Numbered from the stretch's first letter, positions 1 through 8,954 are shown. The stretch: 42,597 nucleotides of DNA from Rubrivivax gelatinosus (GCF_004340905.1 NZ_SLXD01000022.1:1-42597), one strand, 5' to 3'. Made by a program: numbers and translations. Notes: generated by a model from the sequence alone, not told the origin.

Positions 1-91
1 CGGTTGTTGAGTGGACTGGGGGTTTGGCGATTTCCAGTCTCTCAGAACCTCTCCGGGTGAACACCCGCAACAACCTATTGAAGCTTCACAG
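1..91. other. Low-GC structured stretch at left edge (unidentified)
   Basis: These bases are about 53% G+C, whereas the adjoining sequence is above 70%. Three nested inverted repeats are visible: GGTTGTTG (2-9) with CAACAACC (68-75), GACTGG (14-19) with CCAGTC (34-39), and CGGGT (54-58) with ACCCG (63-67) closing a 4-base GAAC loop. On either strand this could fold as a three-way junction. Frame 3 of the plus strand is open from base 3 to a TAG at 93-95, so the end of a foreign coding sequence is also possible. I do not recognise a known RNA family or IS end. Confidence 0.4.
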
Positions 92-949
92 CTAGCGCGC
101 CCGGATCTGGCGCTGGTAACGCGCCGGCGTGACGCCGTAGCGCGCCGCGAAGGCGCGTGTCAGGTGCGCCTGGTCGGCCAGCCCGGTGGCCGCGGCCACC
201 TCGGCCGGCGCGACGCCGGCGGCGAGCTGGCGCTGCGCGGCCAGCAGGCGCAGCGACATCAGCACCTGCTGCGGCGTCGCACCCTGCGCCTCGCGGAAGC
301 GGCGCAGGAAGTGGAACGGGCTCAGGCCGGCGACGGCCGCCAGCTCCTCCAGCGTCAGGCGTTCGGCTAGGCGGTCCTGCATGTAGTCCAGCACCGGCGC
401 GAAACGCGGCATGGCCTCGCGCACCGCGGCGTGGTCGGCACGCGCGTGCGGCTGCAGCGCGGCCAGCAGGTCGGCGAGCAGGCCGTCGAAGGCCAGCGGC
501 TCGTCGGCCGCCTGCCACAGCGCGGCCAGCAGCCGGCCGACGCGGCGCGCGCGCGGGGCGTCGGCCGCCACGGCGTCGGCGAAGCGCCAGCGCTCGCCGG
601 TCAGCGCCTGGACCAGCGCCTCGTCGACGTAGGCCATGCGGTAGCGCCAGCCGGCCTCGGTCTCGGCGCGGCCGGTGTGCACTTCGCCGGGGTTCATCAG
701 CACCAGCGAGTCCGGCGGCGCGAGGTGATCGCTGCCGCGATAGCGGAAACGCTCGACGCCGGCTTCGATCGCGCCGACACCGAAGCCGTCGTGCGCGTGC
801 GGCTCGAAGGCGTGGCGCACGATGGCCGCGCGGTACAGCTCCACGCCCGGGCGGTGCGCCGGGCGGCGGAACTCGGCGGCGTCCTCGGGCGCGTCGAAGG
901 CCTGGGGCACGCCGGGCATAGTCGCCAGCGGATCGGTGAGCCGGGTCAT
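92..949 (-). CDS. AraC-family transcriptional regulator
   Basis: This 285-residue protein has the two-part AraC plan. The N-terminal half (about residues 30-130) is a cupin-like sensing domain with the pattern 'RHAFEPHAHDGFGVG', typical of AraC effector-binding domains. The C-terminal third carries two helix-turn-helix units, seen as 'LTLEELAAVAGLSPFHFLRRF' split across the first HTH and 'QAHLTRAFAARYGVTPARYQ' in the second. The length matches the family. It is transcribed away from the glycosyltransferase at 1105 across a 155-bp divergent spacer. The effector cannot be read from the sequence. AraC proteins of this type often control a nearby exporter or metabolic gene, but none is visible here. 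Confidence 0.9.
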   Translation of the reverse strand: MTRLTDPLATMPGVPQAFDAPEDAAEFRRPAHRPGVELYRAAIVRHAFEPHAHDGFGVGAIEAGVERFRYRGSDHLAPPDSLVLMNPGEVHTGRAETEAGWRYRMAYVDEALVQALTGERWRFADAVAADAPRARRVGRLLAALWQAADEPLAFDGLLADLLAALQPHARADHAAVREAMPRFAPVLDYMQDRLAERLTLEELAAVAGLSPFHFLRRFREAQGATPQQVLMSLRLLAAQRQLAAGVAPAEVAAATGLADQAHLTRAFAARYGVTPARYQRQIRAR

Positions 950-1104
950 GGGGCGCCCAATCTAACGCGCCGCGCCAGCGGGCGTGCGCCGGGTCGCGGC
1001 AAACCCGCGGCGCGGGCCGCGGTGGACAATCGGCCGAGCACCGCACGACCGCCGCCGATGTCCATTCCCGCCCTCTCGTTCCCCCGCCCCGCCGGAGCCC
1101 GCCC

Positions 1105-2189
1105 ATGGTGAGCACGATCCACGTGCTCGGCAGCCGCGAGCTCGGTGGCGCCGACCGCTTCTTCATCCGCCTCGTCGAGGCGCTCACGAGCGCCGGCCAC
1201 CCGACGCTGGCCGTCACCCGTCCCGGCAGCCCGGTGGCACGCGCGCTGGCCCCGTCGGTCGAGCAGGTTCACCTGGCGCTGGGCTCGAAGTGGGACCTGC
1301 TGTCGCGCTGGCGGCTGACACGGCTGATCGCGCAGCGCCAGCCCGACGTCGTGCAGACCTACATGGGCCGCGCGACGCGGCTCACCCGGCTGCCCGCCGG
1401 CAGCCGGGCGGCGCTGGTGGCGCGCCTGGGCGGCTACTACAAGATCCCCGGCTACTACGAGCATGCGCACGCCTGGGTCGGCAACACGCGCGGCATCTGC
1501 GATTACCTGAAGCGCGAAGGCCTGCCCGCCGACCACGTCTTCTACATCGGCAACTTCGTGCCCTCGCCGCGCGCGGTGGCGCCGGCCGAGCTCGATGCGC
1601 TGCGTGCGACGCTGGCGCTGCCGCCCGGTGCACGCGTGCTGCTGGCGCTGGGCCGCGTGATCGCCAAGAAGGGCTTCGCCGACCTGCTGGACGCGCTCGC
1701 CCAGGCGCCCGACGCGCCCGGGCGGCCGCCGGTGGTGCTGGTGATCGCCGGCGACGGCCCGAGATGCCGGCGCTGCGGGCGCAGTGCGAGCGCCTGGGGC
1801 TGGCGGCACGCGTGCGCTTCGCCGGCTGGCAGGACGACCCGGTGCCGTTCTACGAACTCGCCGACCTCTTCGTCTGCCCCTCGCGCCACGAGCCGCTGGG
1901 CAACGTCATCCTCGAAGCCTGGCAGCACCGCCTGCCGGTGCTGAGCACGCGCAACGAAGGCGCGACCGAACTCGTCGCCGAAGACCGCAACGCGCTGCTG
2001 GCACCGCTGTCGAACCCGGCCGGCCTGGGCGAGGGCCTGCGCCGGCTGTTCGCGCTGGACGACGCGGCGCTGGACGCGCTGGCCACCGCCGGCCACGAGA
2101 CCGTGCAGCGCGAGCACCACGCCGACGCGGTGCTGCAGGCCTACCTCGAGCTCTACGACCGGCTGATGCACGAGCGCCGCCGCGCCTGA
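1105..2189 (+). pseudogene. GT4-type glycosyltransferase, frameshifted
   Basis: Two reading frames join into one GT-B fold glycosyltransferase of about 361 residues. The first frame (1105-1760) gives the N-terminal Rossmann half ('LGSRELGGADRFF', then 'GGYYKIPGYYEHAHAWVGN' and 'LGRVIAKKGF'). The second frame (1761-2189) gives the donor-binding half with the family EX7E motif 'EPLGNVILE'. The break is at 1758-1760, where CCC stands in place of the CCCC needed to read 'GDGPEMPALR'. Restoring one C makes a continuous, family-length protein. Read literally, the gene is broken. It could equally be a homopolymer sequencing error. The sugar donor and acceptor are unknown. The gene lies between araC and glpK with no other glycan genes nearby. 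Confidence 0.82.
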
Positions 2190-2216
2190 TTCCGCGGCGC
2201 GCCGGGCGCCGATATG

Positions 2217-2235
2217 CTCCTTGGCTCGCCAGGAG
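2217..2235 (+). promoter_or_regulatory. Possible Shine-Dalgarno-sequestering hairpin of glpK
   Basis: CTCC (2217-2220) can pair with GGAG (2232-2235), and TGG (2222-2224) with CCA (2229-2231), leaving one bulged T and a 4-base loop. The strand that pairs contains the AGGAG ribosome-binding site of glpK, whose ATG is at 2243. This is a paper fold only. Confidence 0.3.
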
Positions 2236-2242
2236 CACCGCC

Positions 2243-3739
<1,497 letters not shown>

Positions 3740-3743
3740 CGCC

Positions 3744-3761
3744 GGCCCGGCACGCCGGGTC
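3744..3761. terminator. Weak bidirectional terminator candidate
   Basis: CCCGG (3746-3750) and CCGGG (3755-3759) form a hairpin with a CACG loop, extended by G3745-T3760 and G3744-C3761. It lies between the convergent 3' ends of glpK and the H-NS gene and overlaps the latter's stop codon. There is no T-run on either side, so it is at best a weak intrinsic terminator. Confidence 0.25.
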
Positions 3762-4068
3762 AGGCCCCGACTTCCAGATCCTGCAGCGTCTTGCCGGCGG
3801 CGAGCGCGTCACGCACCCATTGCGGGCGTTTGCCGCGGCCGACCCAGGTATTGCCGGCGTCGTCGCGGTATTTGGCGATGACGATCTTGCGTTTGCGCGA
3901 ACGCGGTTTGGCCGCCACCAGGCCGAGATCGGCGGCCGTCAGCCCGTATTGGGCAATCTGCTCGCGCACGCTGGCGATGACGGCGTCGACTTCCCGGCGC
4001 CGGAGGGTTTCGGCCTGGGCTTTCAGGGACTCGATCTGCTTGAGGACTTCGCTGTAGGTTTTCGTCAT
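3760..4068 (-). CDS. H-NS-family nucleoid protein
   Basis: This 102-residue protein has the H-NS architecture. A charged N-terminal coiled-coil dimerisation segment (about residues 1-45, 'YSEVLKQIESLKAQAETLRR') is followed by a basic linker ('KPRSRKRKIVIAKY') and the C-terminal DNA-binding domain 'AGNTWVGRGKRPQWV'. That domain carries the W-x-G-R-G-x-x-P motif that enters the minor groove of AT-rich DNA. The size fits the Burkholderiales H-NS/BpH3 group. The start at 4068 gives the standard 'MTKTY' beginning; upstream residues in this frame have unrelated composition. The 369-bp upstream region is gene-free and rich in inverted repeats. The expected role is silencing of AT-rich or foreign DNA. 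Confidence 0.93.
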   Translation of the reverse strand: MTKTYSEVLKQIESLKAQAETLRRREVDAVIASVREQIAQYGLTAADLGLVAAKPRSRKRKIVIAKYRDDAGNTWVGRGKRPQWVRDALAAGKTLQDLEVGA

Positions 4069-4437
4069 GATCGTTCCGGGCTGGCGCGGCCGCCGGTGTC
4101 CTCCCCGCGGGCCGGTTGCGTCGACCGGCCCGCCCGCCACGTGCGGCGGCGGGTGATGCACGCGGGCCGGCGGCCCGCGCAGCGCGGAACTTACCACGGC
4201 CCCCGCGGGGGTCGCGGAGCATTTCTGCATTTGCAATGGCAACGCCTGGAACAGGACGTGGAACGCGGGGAATTGGCAACATCGGCGGCCCGCGGCAATC
4301 GCTGACCGGCACAAGTTCTTGCAATTCACGGCCGATTGCAGCGCTTTCTCCGCAGCGATGGCGAGGCGCCGGTGCTCGCCCGGGATACGCAATTCAATTG
4401 CGTATCGCGGTTCCGCCCGGGTGGCTGCGGTGGCGCC
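4069..4437 (-). promoter_or_regulatory. Gene-free H-NS upstream region with GCAAT repeats
   Basis: No credible gene lies in these 369 bp between the tetR 3' end and the H-NS start. Part of it is relatively AT-rich for this genome. It contains TTGCAAT at 4231-4237, an inverted repeat TGCAAT (4320-4325) with ATTGCA (4335-4340), and the 23-bp palindrome at 4384-4406. The core GCAATTCA occurs at 4321 and again at 4389. These look like regulator-binding sites for the H-NS gene, possibly including autoregulation, but no factor can be named. Confidence 0.5.
4384..4406. repeat. 23-bp perfect inverted repeat, 11-bp arms
   Basis: GATACGCAATT (4384-4394) is separated by a single C (4395) from its exact reverse complement AATTGCGTATC (4396-4406). 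The element is strikingly AT-rich for this region. It lies 31 bp past the tetR stop codon and about 316 bp upstream of the H-NS start. No T-run follows, so an operator is more likely than a terminator. Confidence 0.7.
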
Positions 4438-5103
4438 TCAGGGTGGCGACTGCCGGGCGCCGGCCGGAACGAGCAGCATCTGCAAGGCCTGGCGGGCGAG
4501 CTCGTCGGCCAGGCCTTGCGCCGCCGCACGATCGGTGCTCATCGCCGCGCCCAGCAGCGGCAGGGCGATCGCCGGCAGCAGCATGCGCAGGCACAACGCG
4601 GGGTCCGTCGCACGCAGCACGCCCTGGTCGATCGCAGCGCGCACGATCGGCGCCGCGGCGGCAAGGAAAGGCTCGACCAGCAGGCGCTCGATCGACTCCA
4701 GCCGCGGCCCCGGCGTGCAGGTCTCCTGCATCAGCAGCGCCGGGAACTCCGGGATCTCCAGGCTGATGCGCGAGAACAGGACGATGAACTCGCAAAAGCC
4801 GCCGCGTGCGTCGCCGCCGGCGGCGAGGTGGTCGAACTGCGCACGGTAGTGCTCGCCGGCGGCGGCCAGATCGTCGATCACCGCGCGCCACAGCGCGTCC
4901 TTGGAGCCGAACAGGCGCGCGACGAGCGCGACGTCGACCCCCGCCTGGGCCGCGATGTCGCGCAGGCTGGCGCCGTCGAAACCCTTGCGCGCGAAGCTGC
5001 GGCGCGCCGCGACGAGCAGCGCCTCGCGGCCCGAGGGTGCGTGCGACGGCCGGCGCCCTCGGGGCGGTCGGGCGCGGGGATCGGCCTCGGACTGGATCGG
5101 CAT
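4438..5103 (-). CDS. TetR-family transcriptional repressor
   Basis: This 221-residue protein has an N-terminal TetR helix-turn-helix at about residues 27-75 ('ALLVAARRSFARKGFDGASL', 'RDIAAQAGVDVALVARLFGS'), followed by 'KDALWRAVIDDL', which is where TetR ligand domains begin. The ligand-binding half is hydrophobic and rich in Ala and Leu. I chose ATG 5103 ('MPIQSEAD') because the HTH then starts at a normal distance from the N-terminus; a 13-residue longer start exists in frame. The gene is divergent from the PhlG-like hydrolase at 5260. The inverted repeat at 5229-5242, just downstream of that gene's promoter, is a plausible operator for it. Its ligand is presumably related to the hydrolase substrate. 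Confidence 0.92.
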   Translation of the reverse strand: MPIQSEADPRARPPRGRRPSHAPSGREALLVAARRSFARKGFDGASLRDIAAQAGVDVALVARLFGSKDALWRAVIDDLAAAGEHYRAQFDHLAAGGDARGGFCEFIVLFSRISLEIPEFPALLMQETCTPGPRLESIERLLVEPFLAAAAPIVRAAIDQGVLRATDPALCLRMLLPAIALPLLGAAMSTDRAAAQGLADELARQALQMLLVPAGARQSPP

Positions 5104-5199
5104 GGGGTGGAAGGCGCAGGACGCCCGCGGTGGCGGCAGCACACGGACACGGGCGCGTGGATTATGCCGAGCGGTCCCGCCACGACCGGCCCGCCCGGC

Positions 5200-5227
5200 T
5201 TGACGCCGGGCCGGACGACGCTAGCAT
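5200..5227 (+). promoter_or_regulatory. Sigma-70-like promoter of PhlG-like gene
   Basis: TTGACG (5200-5205, 5 of 6 to consensus), a 16-bp spacer and TAGCAT (5222-5227, 4 of 6) lie 33 bp upstream of the ATG at 5260. The placement directly before an inverted repeat supports a repressible promoter. Confidence 0.5.
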
Positions 5228-5228
5228 G

Positions 5229-5242
5229 TCAACGTTCGTTGA
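5229..5242. promoter_or_regulatory. Candidate TetR operator TCAACG-TT-CGTTGA
   Basis: A perfect inverted repeat with 6-bp arms and a 2-bp centre begins two bases after the -10 hexamer, covering the likely transcription start of the PhlG-like gene. It lies in the divergent spacer shared with tetR, which is where TetR repressors normally bind. Confidence 0.55.
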
Positions 5243-5259
5243 TTTAAAACGGGACTGCC

Positions 5260-6072
5260 ATGAGAAGCCTCGCCCTGACCGCCGAAGAACGCCACCAGCC
5301 CTACGCCGCGTACTTCTCCCGCCGACCCGCGGCGCCCGACCCGCGGCGGCTGGAGGCGATGTCCGCGCCGATGGACCCGGCCCAGGCGCTGCGCGCCGAA
5401 GACCGCGGCCGGCTGCTCGACCCGGGCTATCACGGGGTGGAATGCGGCTGGTGCATCCTGCCCGACGGCACCGGTTACGTCGCCAACCACACGCCGATGC
5501 CCGGCGTGACGCTGGAGATGGTGAACTGGTGGTTCGCGTGGCACGCGCTGGAGGACCTGCGCTACAAGATCTGGTGGCCGGCCGGTCACTTCTCGGCCAG
5601 CATCCCCGACCCGGCGCAGCGCGCACGCGCCGCCGATGCCCGCCGGCCGCTCGTCGAACGCTTCCAGGGCATCACCCACCACGTCCAGGAGGACGTCGGC
5701 GGCGGCCCCGAGGACATCCTGATCTCGTTCATGACGCCGCAGGACTTCGGCCTGGACATGGCCCGCTTCGACGCCGCACGCCACACGCTGGTGGCGGCCA
5801 ACGGCAGGAGCCGGCCGGTGGGCGCGTTCTTCCTGCGGCCCTGGGCGAGCGCGGTGATGTGCCACTTCGTGCGCACGACGGACGACGGCGTCGAGTTCCG
5901 CTCGCGCTTCTGGCTGGGCCGCCAGCTCGTCGACGGCCAGCCCAGGACCAGGCTGCCGCCCTTCGTGAAGGTGCCAGCCGCCGCGGCGCGCGGCCTGGCC
6001 CGGCACAACGTGCTGGAGTACGCGAACCTCGCGTCCTTCCTGCCGGCGCTGTATCGGGAGATGAACGCCTAG
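5260..6072 (+). CDS. PhlG-like (DAPG hydrolase family) C-C hydrolase
   Basis: The 270-residue protein resembles the 2,4-diacetylphloroglucinol hydrolase PhlG, a zinc enzyme that cleaves a carbon-carbon bond to remove an acetyl group from an aromatic ring. Seen here are 'MPGVTLEMVNWWFAWH' (residues 80-95) and candidate metal ligands His110 ('WPAGH'), Glu144 ('HHVQEDVG'), His202 ('VMCHFVR') and the pair His249/Glu253 ('HNVLEYANL'). These follow the order I remember for PhlG (His, Glu, His, His-x3-Glu). The aromatic-rich pocket fits an acylphenol substrate. Its own promoter and an operator precede it, and a TetR gene diverges from it. No phloroglucinol synthase is nearby, so a detoxifying or catabolic role is more likely than control of self-made DAPG. 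The exact substrate is unknown. Confidence 0.8.
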   Translation: MRSLALTAEERHQPYAAYFSRRPAAPDPRRLEAMSAPMDPAQALRAEDRGRLLDPGYHGVECGWCILPDGTGYVANHTPMPGVTLEMVNWWFAWHALEDLRYKIWWPAGHFSASIPDPAQRARAADARRPLVERFQGITHHVQEDVGGGPEDILISFMTPQDFGLDMARFDAARHTLVAANGRSRPVGAFFLRPWASAVMCHFVRTTDDGVEFRSRFWLGRQLVDGQPRTRLPPFVKVPAAAARGLARHNVLEYANLASFLPALYREMNA

Positions 6073-6569
6073 GCGTTGTGGCGCCAGACGCGGGCGCGGC
6101 CGCCGAGGAAGTCGATCTCGGTGTCGGCCACCGCGCCCAGGCGTTCGGCGAGCCGGATCGAGCGCTCGTTCTCGGGGCGGATCAGGCTGATCGGCGAGAC
6201 GATGCCGCGCACGTCGCGGCCCCAGGCGAGCGCGGCGCGTGCCGCCTCCTGGGCGTAGCCCTGGCCCCAGGCGTCGCGCGCCAGCAGCCAGCCGAGCTCG
6301 CAGCCGGGCCAGCCCTCGGGGTGCATGAAGCCGGCGCGGCCGATCATGCGGCCGTCGCTCTGGCGCTCGACGGCCCACATGCCGTGGCCGCGCAGCGTCC
6401 AGTGGCCGATGAACAGCGCCACCTGGCGCCAGGCGACGTCGCGTTCGACCGGGCCACCGGCGCCGATGTGGCGCATGACCTCGGCGTCGGCGCACATCTC
6501 GGCATAGGGCTCGACGTCGGCCGGGCCGAAGCTGCGCAGCACGAGGCGCGCGGTGCGCAGCCGCGTCAC
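6069..6569 (-). CDS. GNAT-family N-acetyltransferase (RimJ/RimL-like)
   Basis: This 166-residue protein has the RimJ-type start 'TRLRTARLVLRSFGPADVEPY' divided over the first beta strand and helix, and the acetyl-CoA pyrophosphate loop 'RDAWGQGYAQEAARAAL' (motif A, Q-x-x-G-x-G/A type) near residue 100. It ends 'VWRHNA'. The start is a GTG at 6569 that overlaps the TGA of the upstream OsmC gene (GTGA), implying coupled translation. Its stop overlaps the stop of the convergent PhlG-like gene. Members acetylate ribosomal protein N-termini, amino acids or toxins; the substrate here cannot be read. Confidence 0.88.
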   Translation of the reverse strand: MTRLRTARLVLRSFGPADVEPYAEMCADAEVMRHIGAGGPVERDVAWRQVALFIGHWTLRGHGMWAVERQSDGRMIGRAGFMHPEGWPGCELGWLLARDAWGQGYAQEAARAALAWGRDVRGIVSPISLIRPENERSIRLAERLGAVADTEIDFLGGRARVWRHNA

Positions 6570-7033
6570 GGCTGCGGCTCCACGCGCACCGCGGTCTTCA
6601 CCGAGTTGGCGATGAAACACGCCTCGTGGGCACGGTGGTGCAGCACCGCCAGGCGTGCGGCCTCGGGCACGGCATCGCCGGCCAGGCGCACGCGCGGGCG
6701 CAGCGTCACGGTGGTCAGGAAGGGCCGGCCGTGCTCGTCGCGGCCCATCGTGCCGACGGCGTCGTCGAGGTAGGAGTCGACACGCCAGCCGGCGCTGGCG
6801 GCCAGCGACAGGAACCACAGCATGTGGCAGCTCGCCAGCGAGGCGACGAACAGCTCCTCGGGATCGACGGCGCTGGCGTTGGAGTACGGCAGCGGCACGA
6901 CCCCGGGCGAAGCCGAGGCGGCGATCTCGGCGCCGCCGTCGAAACGCAGCGCATGCAACCGGCTGTAGCGCTGGTCGGTGAAGGCCTCGGCGGGCTGGCG
7001 CCGCCATTCGACCTGGGCGTGGTGTTCGGACAT
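6566..7033 (-). CDS. OsmC-family peroxidase-like protein
   Basis: This 155-residue protein carries the OsmC/Ohr pattern: 'DPEELFVASLASCHMLWFL' with Cys69 and 'HHRAHEACFIANSV' with Cys139. These are the two conserved cysteines of the thiol-dependent organic hydroperoxide reductase family, and Glu60 precedes the first. The ATG at 7033 has AGGG upstream and gives the normal family length; a longer in-frame start adds 43 residues of atypical composition. It is the first gene of a two-gene unit with the GNAT acetyltransferase. It most resembles the OsmC-like subgroup rather than Ohr, so the physiological peroxide is uncertain. Confidence 0.92.
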   Translation of the reverse strand: MSEHHAQVEWRRQPAEAFTDQRYSRLHALRFDGGAEIAASASPGVVPLPYSNASAVDPEELFVASLASCHMLWFLSLAASAGWRVDSYLDDAVGTMGRDEHGRPFLTTVTLRPRVRLAGDAVPEAARLAVLHHRAHEACFIANSVKTAVRVEPQP

Positions 7034-7094
7034 GGGCCCTCGCGGAGGACTGGACCACGGCATTGTGCGCCCGCGCGCGGCGCCCGGGCGCCGA

Positions 7095-7475
7095 TCAGAG
7101 GCTGGCGCTGCGGCGCAGGTGTTCGAGGCGCAACGCCAGCTGCTGGCGCAGCTCGGCGACACGCTGGCGCCTGGCGCGCCAGGCCGGCGTGTCGGCTTCG
7201 GCCGCCGGCGCGGCGTCGAGCTCGGCCTGCAGCGCGGCGATCTCGCGCATCAGCTCGACCTCGGCGGGCACGTGGCCGGCGTCCTTGAGGATCTTGAAGG
7301 GCATCTTCAGCCCGTCGGGCGTCTGGTCGTAGCCGTCGTCCAGCGCCAGCGGCCGGCCCCAGCTGGGCGCGGATTTCAGCTCGCCGCTGTCCTGGCTCTG
7401 GCGCAGCGCGTCGGCGATCTGCTCGTCCAGCGTGCGCAGGCGCTCGAGCCGCTTGTCCTCGCGCCGCGTCGCCAT
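7095..7475 (-). CDS. DnaJ-C28 conserved-domain protein (DUF1992 type)
   Basis: This 126-residue protein contains the DUF1992 / DnaJ homologue subfamily C member 28 domain. An N-terminal 'LDEQIADALRQSQDSGELKS' is followed by 'GRPLALDD' and 'PFKILKDAGHVPAEVELMRE', then a charged coiled coil ('AALQAELDA', 'ARRQRVAELRQQLALRLEHL'). There is no J domain or HPD motif, as is usual for bacterial members. The gene lies 10 bp downstream of the TPR gene on the same strand and is probably cotranscribed. The biochemical function of the family is unknown. Confidence 0.85.
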   Translation of the reverse strand: MATRREDKRLERLRTLDEQIADALRQSQDSGELKSAPSWGRPLALDDGYDQTPDGLKMPFKILKDAGHVPAEVELMREIAALQAELDAAPAAEADTPAWRARRQRVAELRQQLALRLEHLRRSASL

Positions 7476-7485
7476 GTCCGCCGCC

Positions 7486-8838
7486 TCAGGCGCGCGCCTC
7501 GCGCGCCAGGCCCAGGCGCGAGGCCCAGTGGCGCGTCAGCGCCGTCGCCGGCTTGGCCATCAGGCGCTCGTTGAGCAGCGCCCGGCCGAGGTCGCGCCGC
7601 CGCCCCTGCACCGCCGCGGCGAGCAGGGTCTGGTCGATCAGGTCGCGCTGCGCGTGGCTGCCGCCGAGCGCCGGCGCGGACATGCGCGCCGGGTAGAGGA
7701 TGTCGGCGGCCGTATCGACGTCGCCGCGCGCGAAGGCGAGGAAAGCGCGCATCAGCGGCAGGCCGACCTCGCGCGCCATGGTGTGGTTGACGCGCCGTGC
7801 GTCGTCCAGGGCGAGCGCACGTTCGGCACAGCGCGCGACCCAGCGTTCGGCGCGCGGCAACTGGCCCGCGGCGATCAGCGCGGTGACGCGGTGCAGATCG
7901 TTGAAGGCGTAGTAGCCGGGTTCGTCGTCGGCCTCGGCCCAGGCGTCGGCCAGCGCCAGCGCACGCGCCGAGACGTCCTCGCCGACGAGGTGCAGCCGCC
8001 ACAGCATCGCCGCGGCGTCGACGCGCTGCAGCGTCGTCGTCAGCGCCTCGGCCGTCAGGTGACCGTCGATCAGGCGCAGCACGCCGGCGCAGTCCATCGC
8101 CTCGACGCGGAACAGCGCCTTGTGCCACCACAGGTGCGAGGCGAACTCGTTGCCGTCGGCCCAGTCGTGCTGGTGCAGCCGCAGCCAGGCCGAACCCTCG
8201 TCGTGCCGGCCCTGCATCTCCAGCACGTGGGCCACGGCGTGCACCGCCCAGGTGACGCGCCGGTCGGCCTGCAGCGCCTGGCGCGCGGCCTCCTCGGCCT
8301 GCGGGTACAGGTTGCACTCCTCCAGCCCGAAGGCGTAGAGGCCGAGCACGAACGGGTACAGCGGGTCGTCGGCGTCCCAGTCGGGCAGCGAACGCGCCGG
8401 GCGCATGCGCATGCCGGCGGCGTCGCCACGATGCAGGTCCCACTGGTGCGACCACTGCAGCGCCAGCGCGTCGCGCGGGTACTCCAGCAGCAGGTCGTCC
8501 CAGCGGCGGCAGGCGTTGTGCCAGCGGCCTTCGAGCACCAGCTGCAGTGCTTCGAGGTGCGCACGTTCGCGCACGCCGGCACTGCCCAGGCGCTCGCGCG
8601 CCGCGTCCAGGTGCCGGGCCACGGCGGCGAGTTCGCCGGGGTCGGTGGCGGCGAGCAGCCAGCCCGCCGTCATCAGGTGCGGCATCGCCCAGCCGGGATC
8701 GGCCGCGATCGCCGCGTCGAGATCGGCCAGCGGCGAGTCGTAGAACGACATCAGCCGCCACAGCGCCGACTCCGCGGCATCACGCGCGGCGGCGACACCG
8801 CAGCCGACGGGATTGCCTCGCAGATCGAAGAACGCCAT
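7486..8838 (-). CDS. Tetratricopeptide-repeat protein, TTC38-like
   Basis: This 450-residue soluble protein resembles the TTC38 family, found in proteobacteria and eukaryotes. Visible hallmarks are 'DAAIAADPGWAMPHLMTAGW' near residue 40, a central 'YPFVLGLYAFGLEECNLY' and 'VTWAVHAVAHVLEMQGRHDE', and then 'HLWWHKALFRVEAMD'. Helical repeats run through most of the length, and there is no signal peptide. TTC38 proteins have no firm function. The conserved His-rich centre has led to suggestions of a binding pocket rather than plain scaffolding. It is followed closely by the DUF1992 gene. Confidence 0.88.
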   Translation of the reverse strand: MAFFDLRGNPVGCGVAAARDAAESALWRLMSFYDSPLADLDAAIAADPGWAMPHLMTAGWLLAATDPGELAAVARHLDAARERLGSAGVRERAHLEALQLVLEGRWHNACRRWDDLLLEYPRDALALQWSHQWDLHRGDAAGMRMRPARSLPDWDADDPLYPFVLGLYAFGLEECNLYPQAEEAARQALQADRRVTWAVHAVAHVLEMQGRHDEGSAWLRLHQHDWADGNEFASHLWWHKALFRVEAMDCAGVLRLIDGHLTAEALTTTLQRVDAAAMLWRLHLVGEDVSARALALADAWAEADDEPGYYAFNDLHRVTALIAAGQLPRAERWVARCAERALALDDARRVNHTMAREVGLPLMRAFLAFARGDVDTAADILYPARMSAPALGGSHAQRDLIDQTLLAAAVQGRRRDLGRALLNERLMAKPATALTRHWASRLGLAREARA

Positions 8839-8921
8839 GGCGAGACTGTAGCGCGAGCACGTAACAGGCCGCGGCGGGGCTCAGCCCTCGCGCGTGAAAT
8901 CGCGCTTGGGCCTTCGGCAGG

Positions 8922-8947
8922 CGCAGAACGCCTTCCGGCGTCCTGCG
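8922..8947. repeat. Hairpin downstream of the amidase gene
   Basis: CGCAG (8922-8926) and ACGCC (8928-8932) pair with GGCGT (8937-8941) and CTGCG (8943-8947) around a TTCC loop, with one A/C mismatch. It lies just past the amidase stop on the minus strand. No T-run follows, so it is a weak terminator or transcript-end structure. Confidence 0.35.
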
Positions 8948-8954
8948 TCCGGCC

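Noticed and set aside
1..91. A TPP or glycine riboswitch reading of the left-edge structure
   Set aside because: Short similarities such as CTCTCAG and CTGAGAG are present, but the conserved core arrangement of neither riboswitch can be placed.
1784..2242. N-terminal extension of glycerol kinase in the same frame
   Set aside because: The extra residues are Arg/Ala shadow sequence overlapping the glycosyltransferase. The ATG at 2243 has a good ribosome-binding site and gives the normal family length.
4201..4210. Palindrome CCCCGCGGGG as a regulatory site
   Set aside because: Short G/C-only palindromes are expected often in DNA of this composition.
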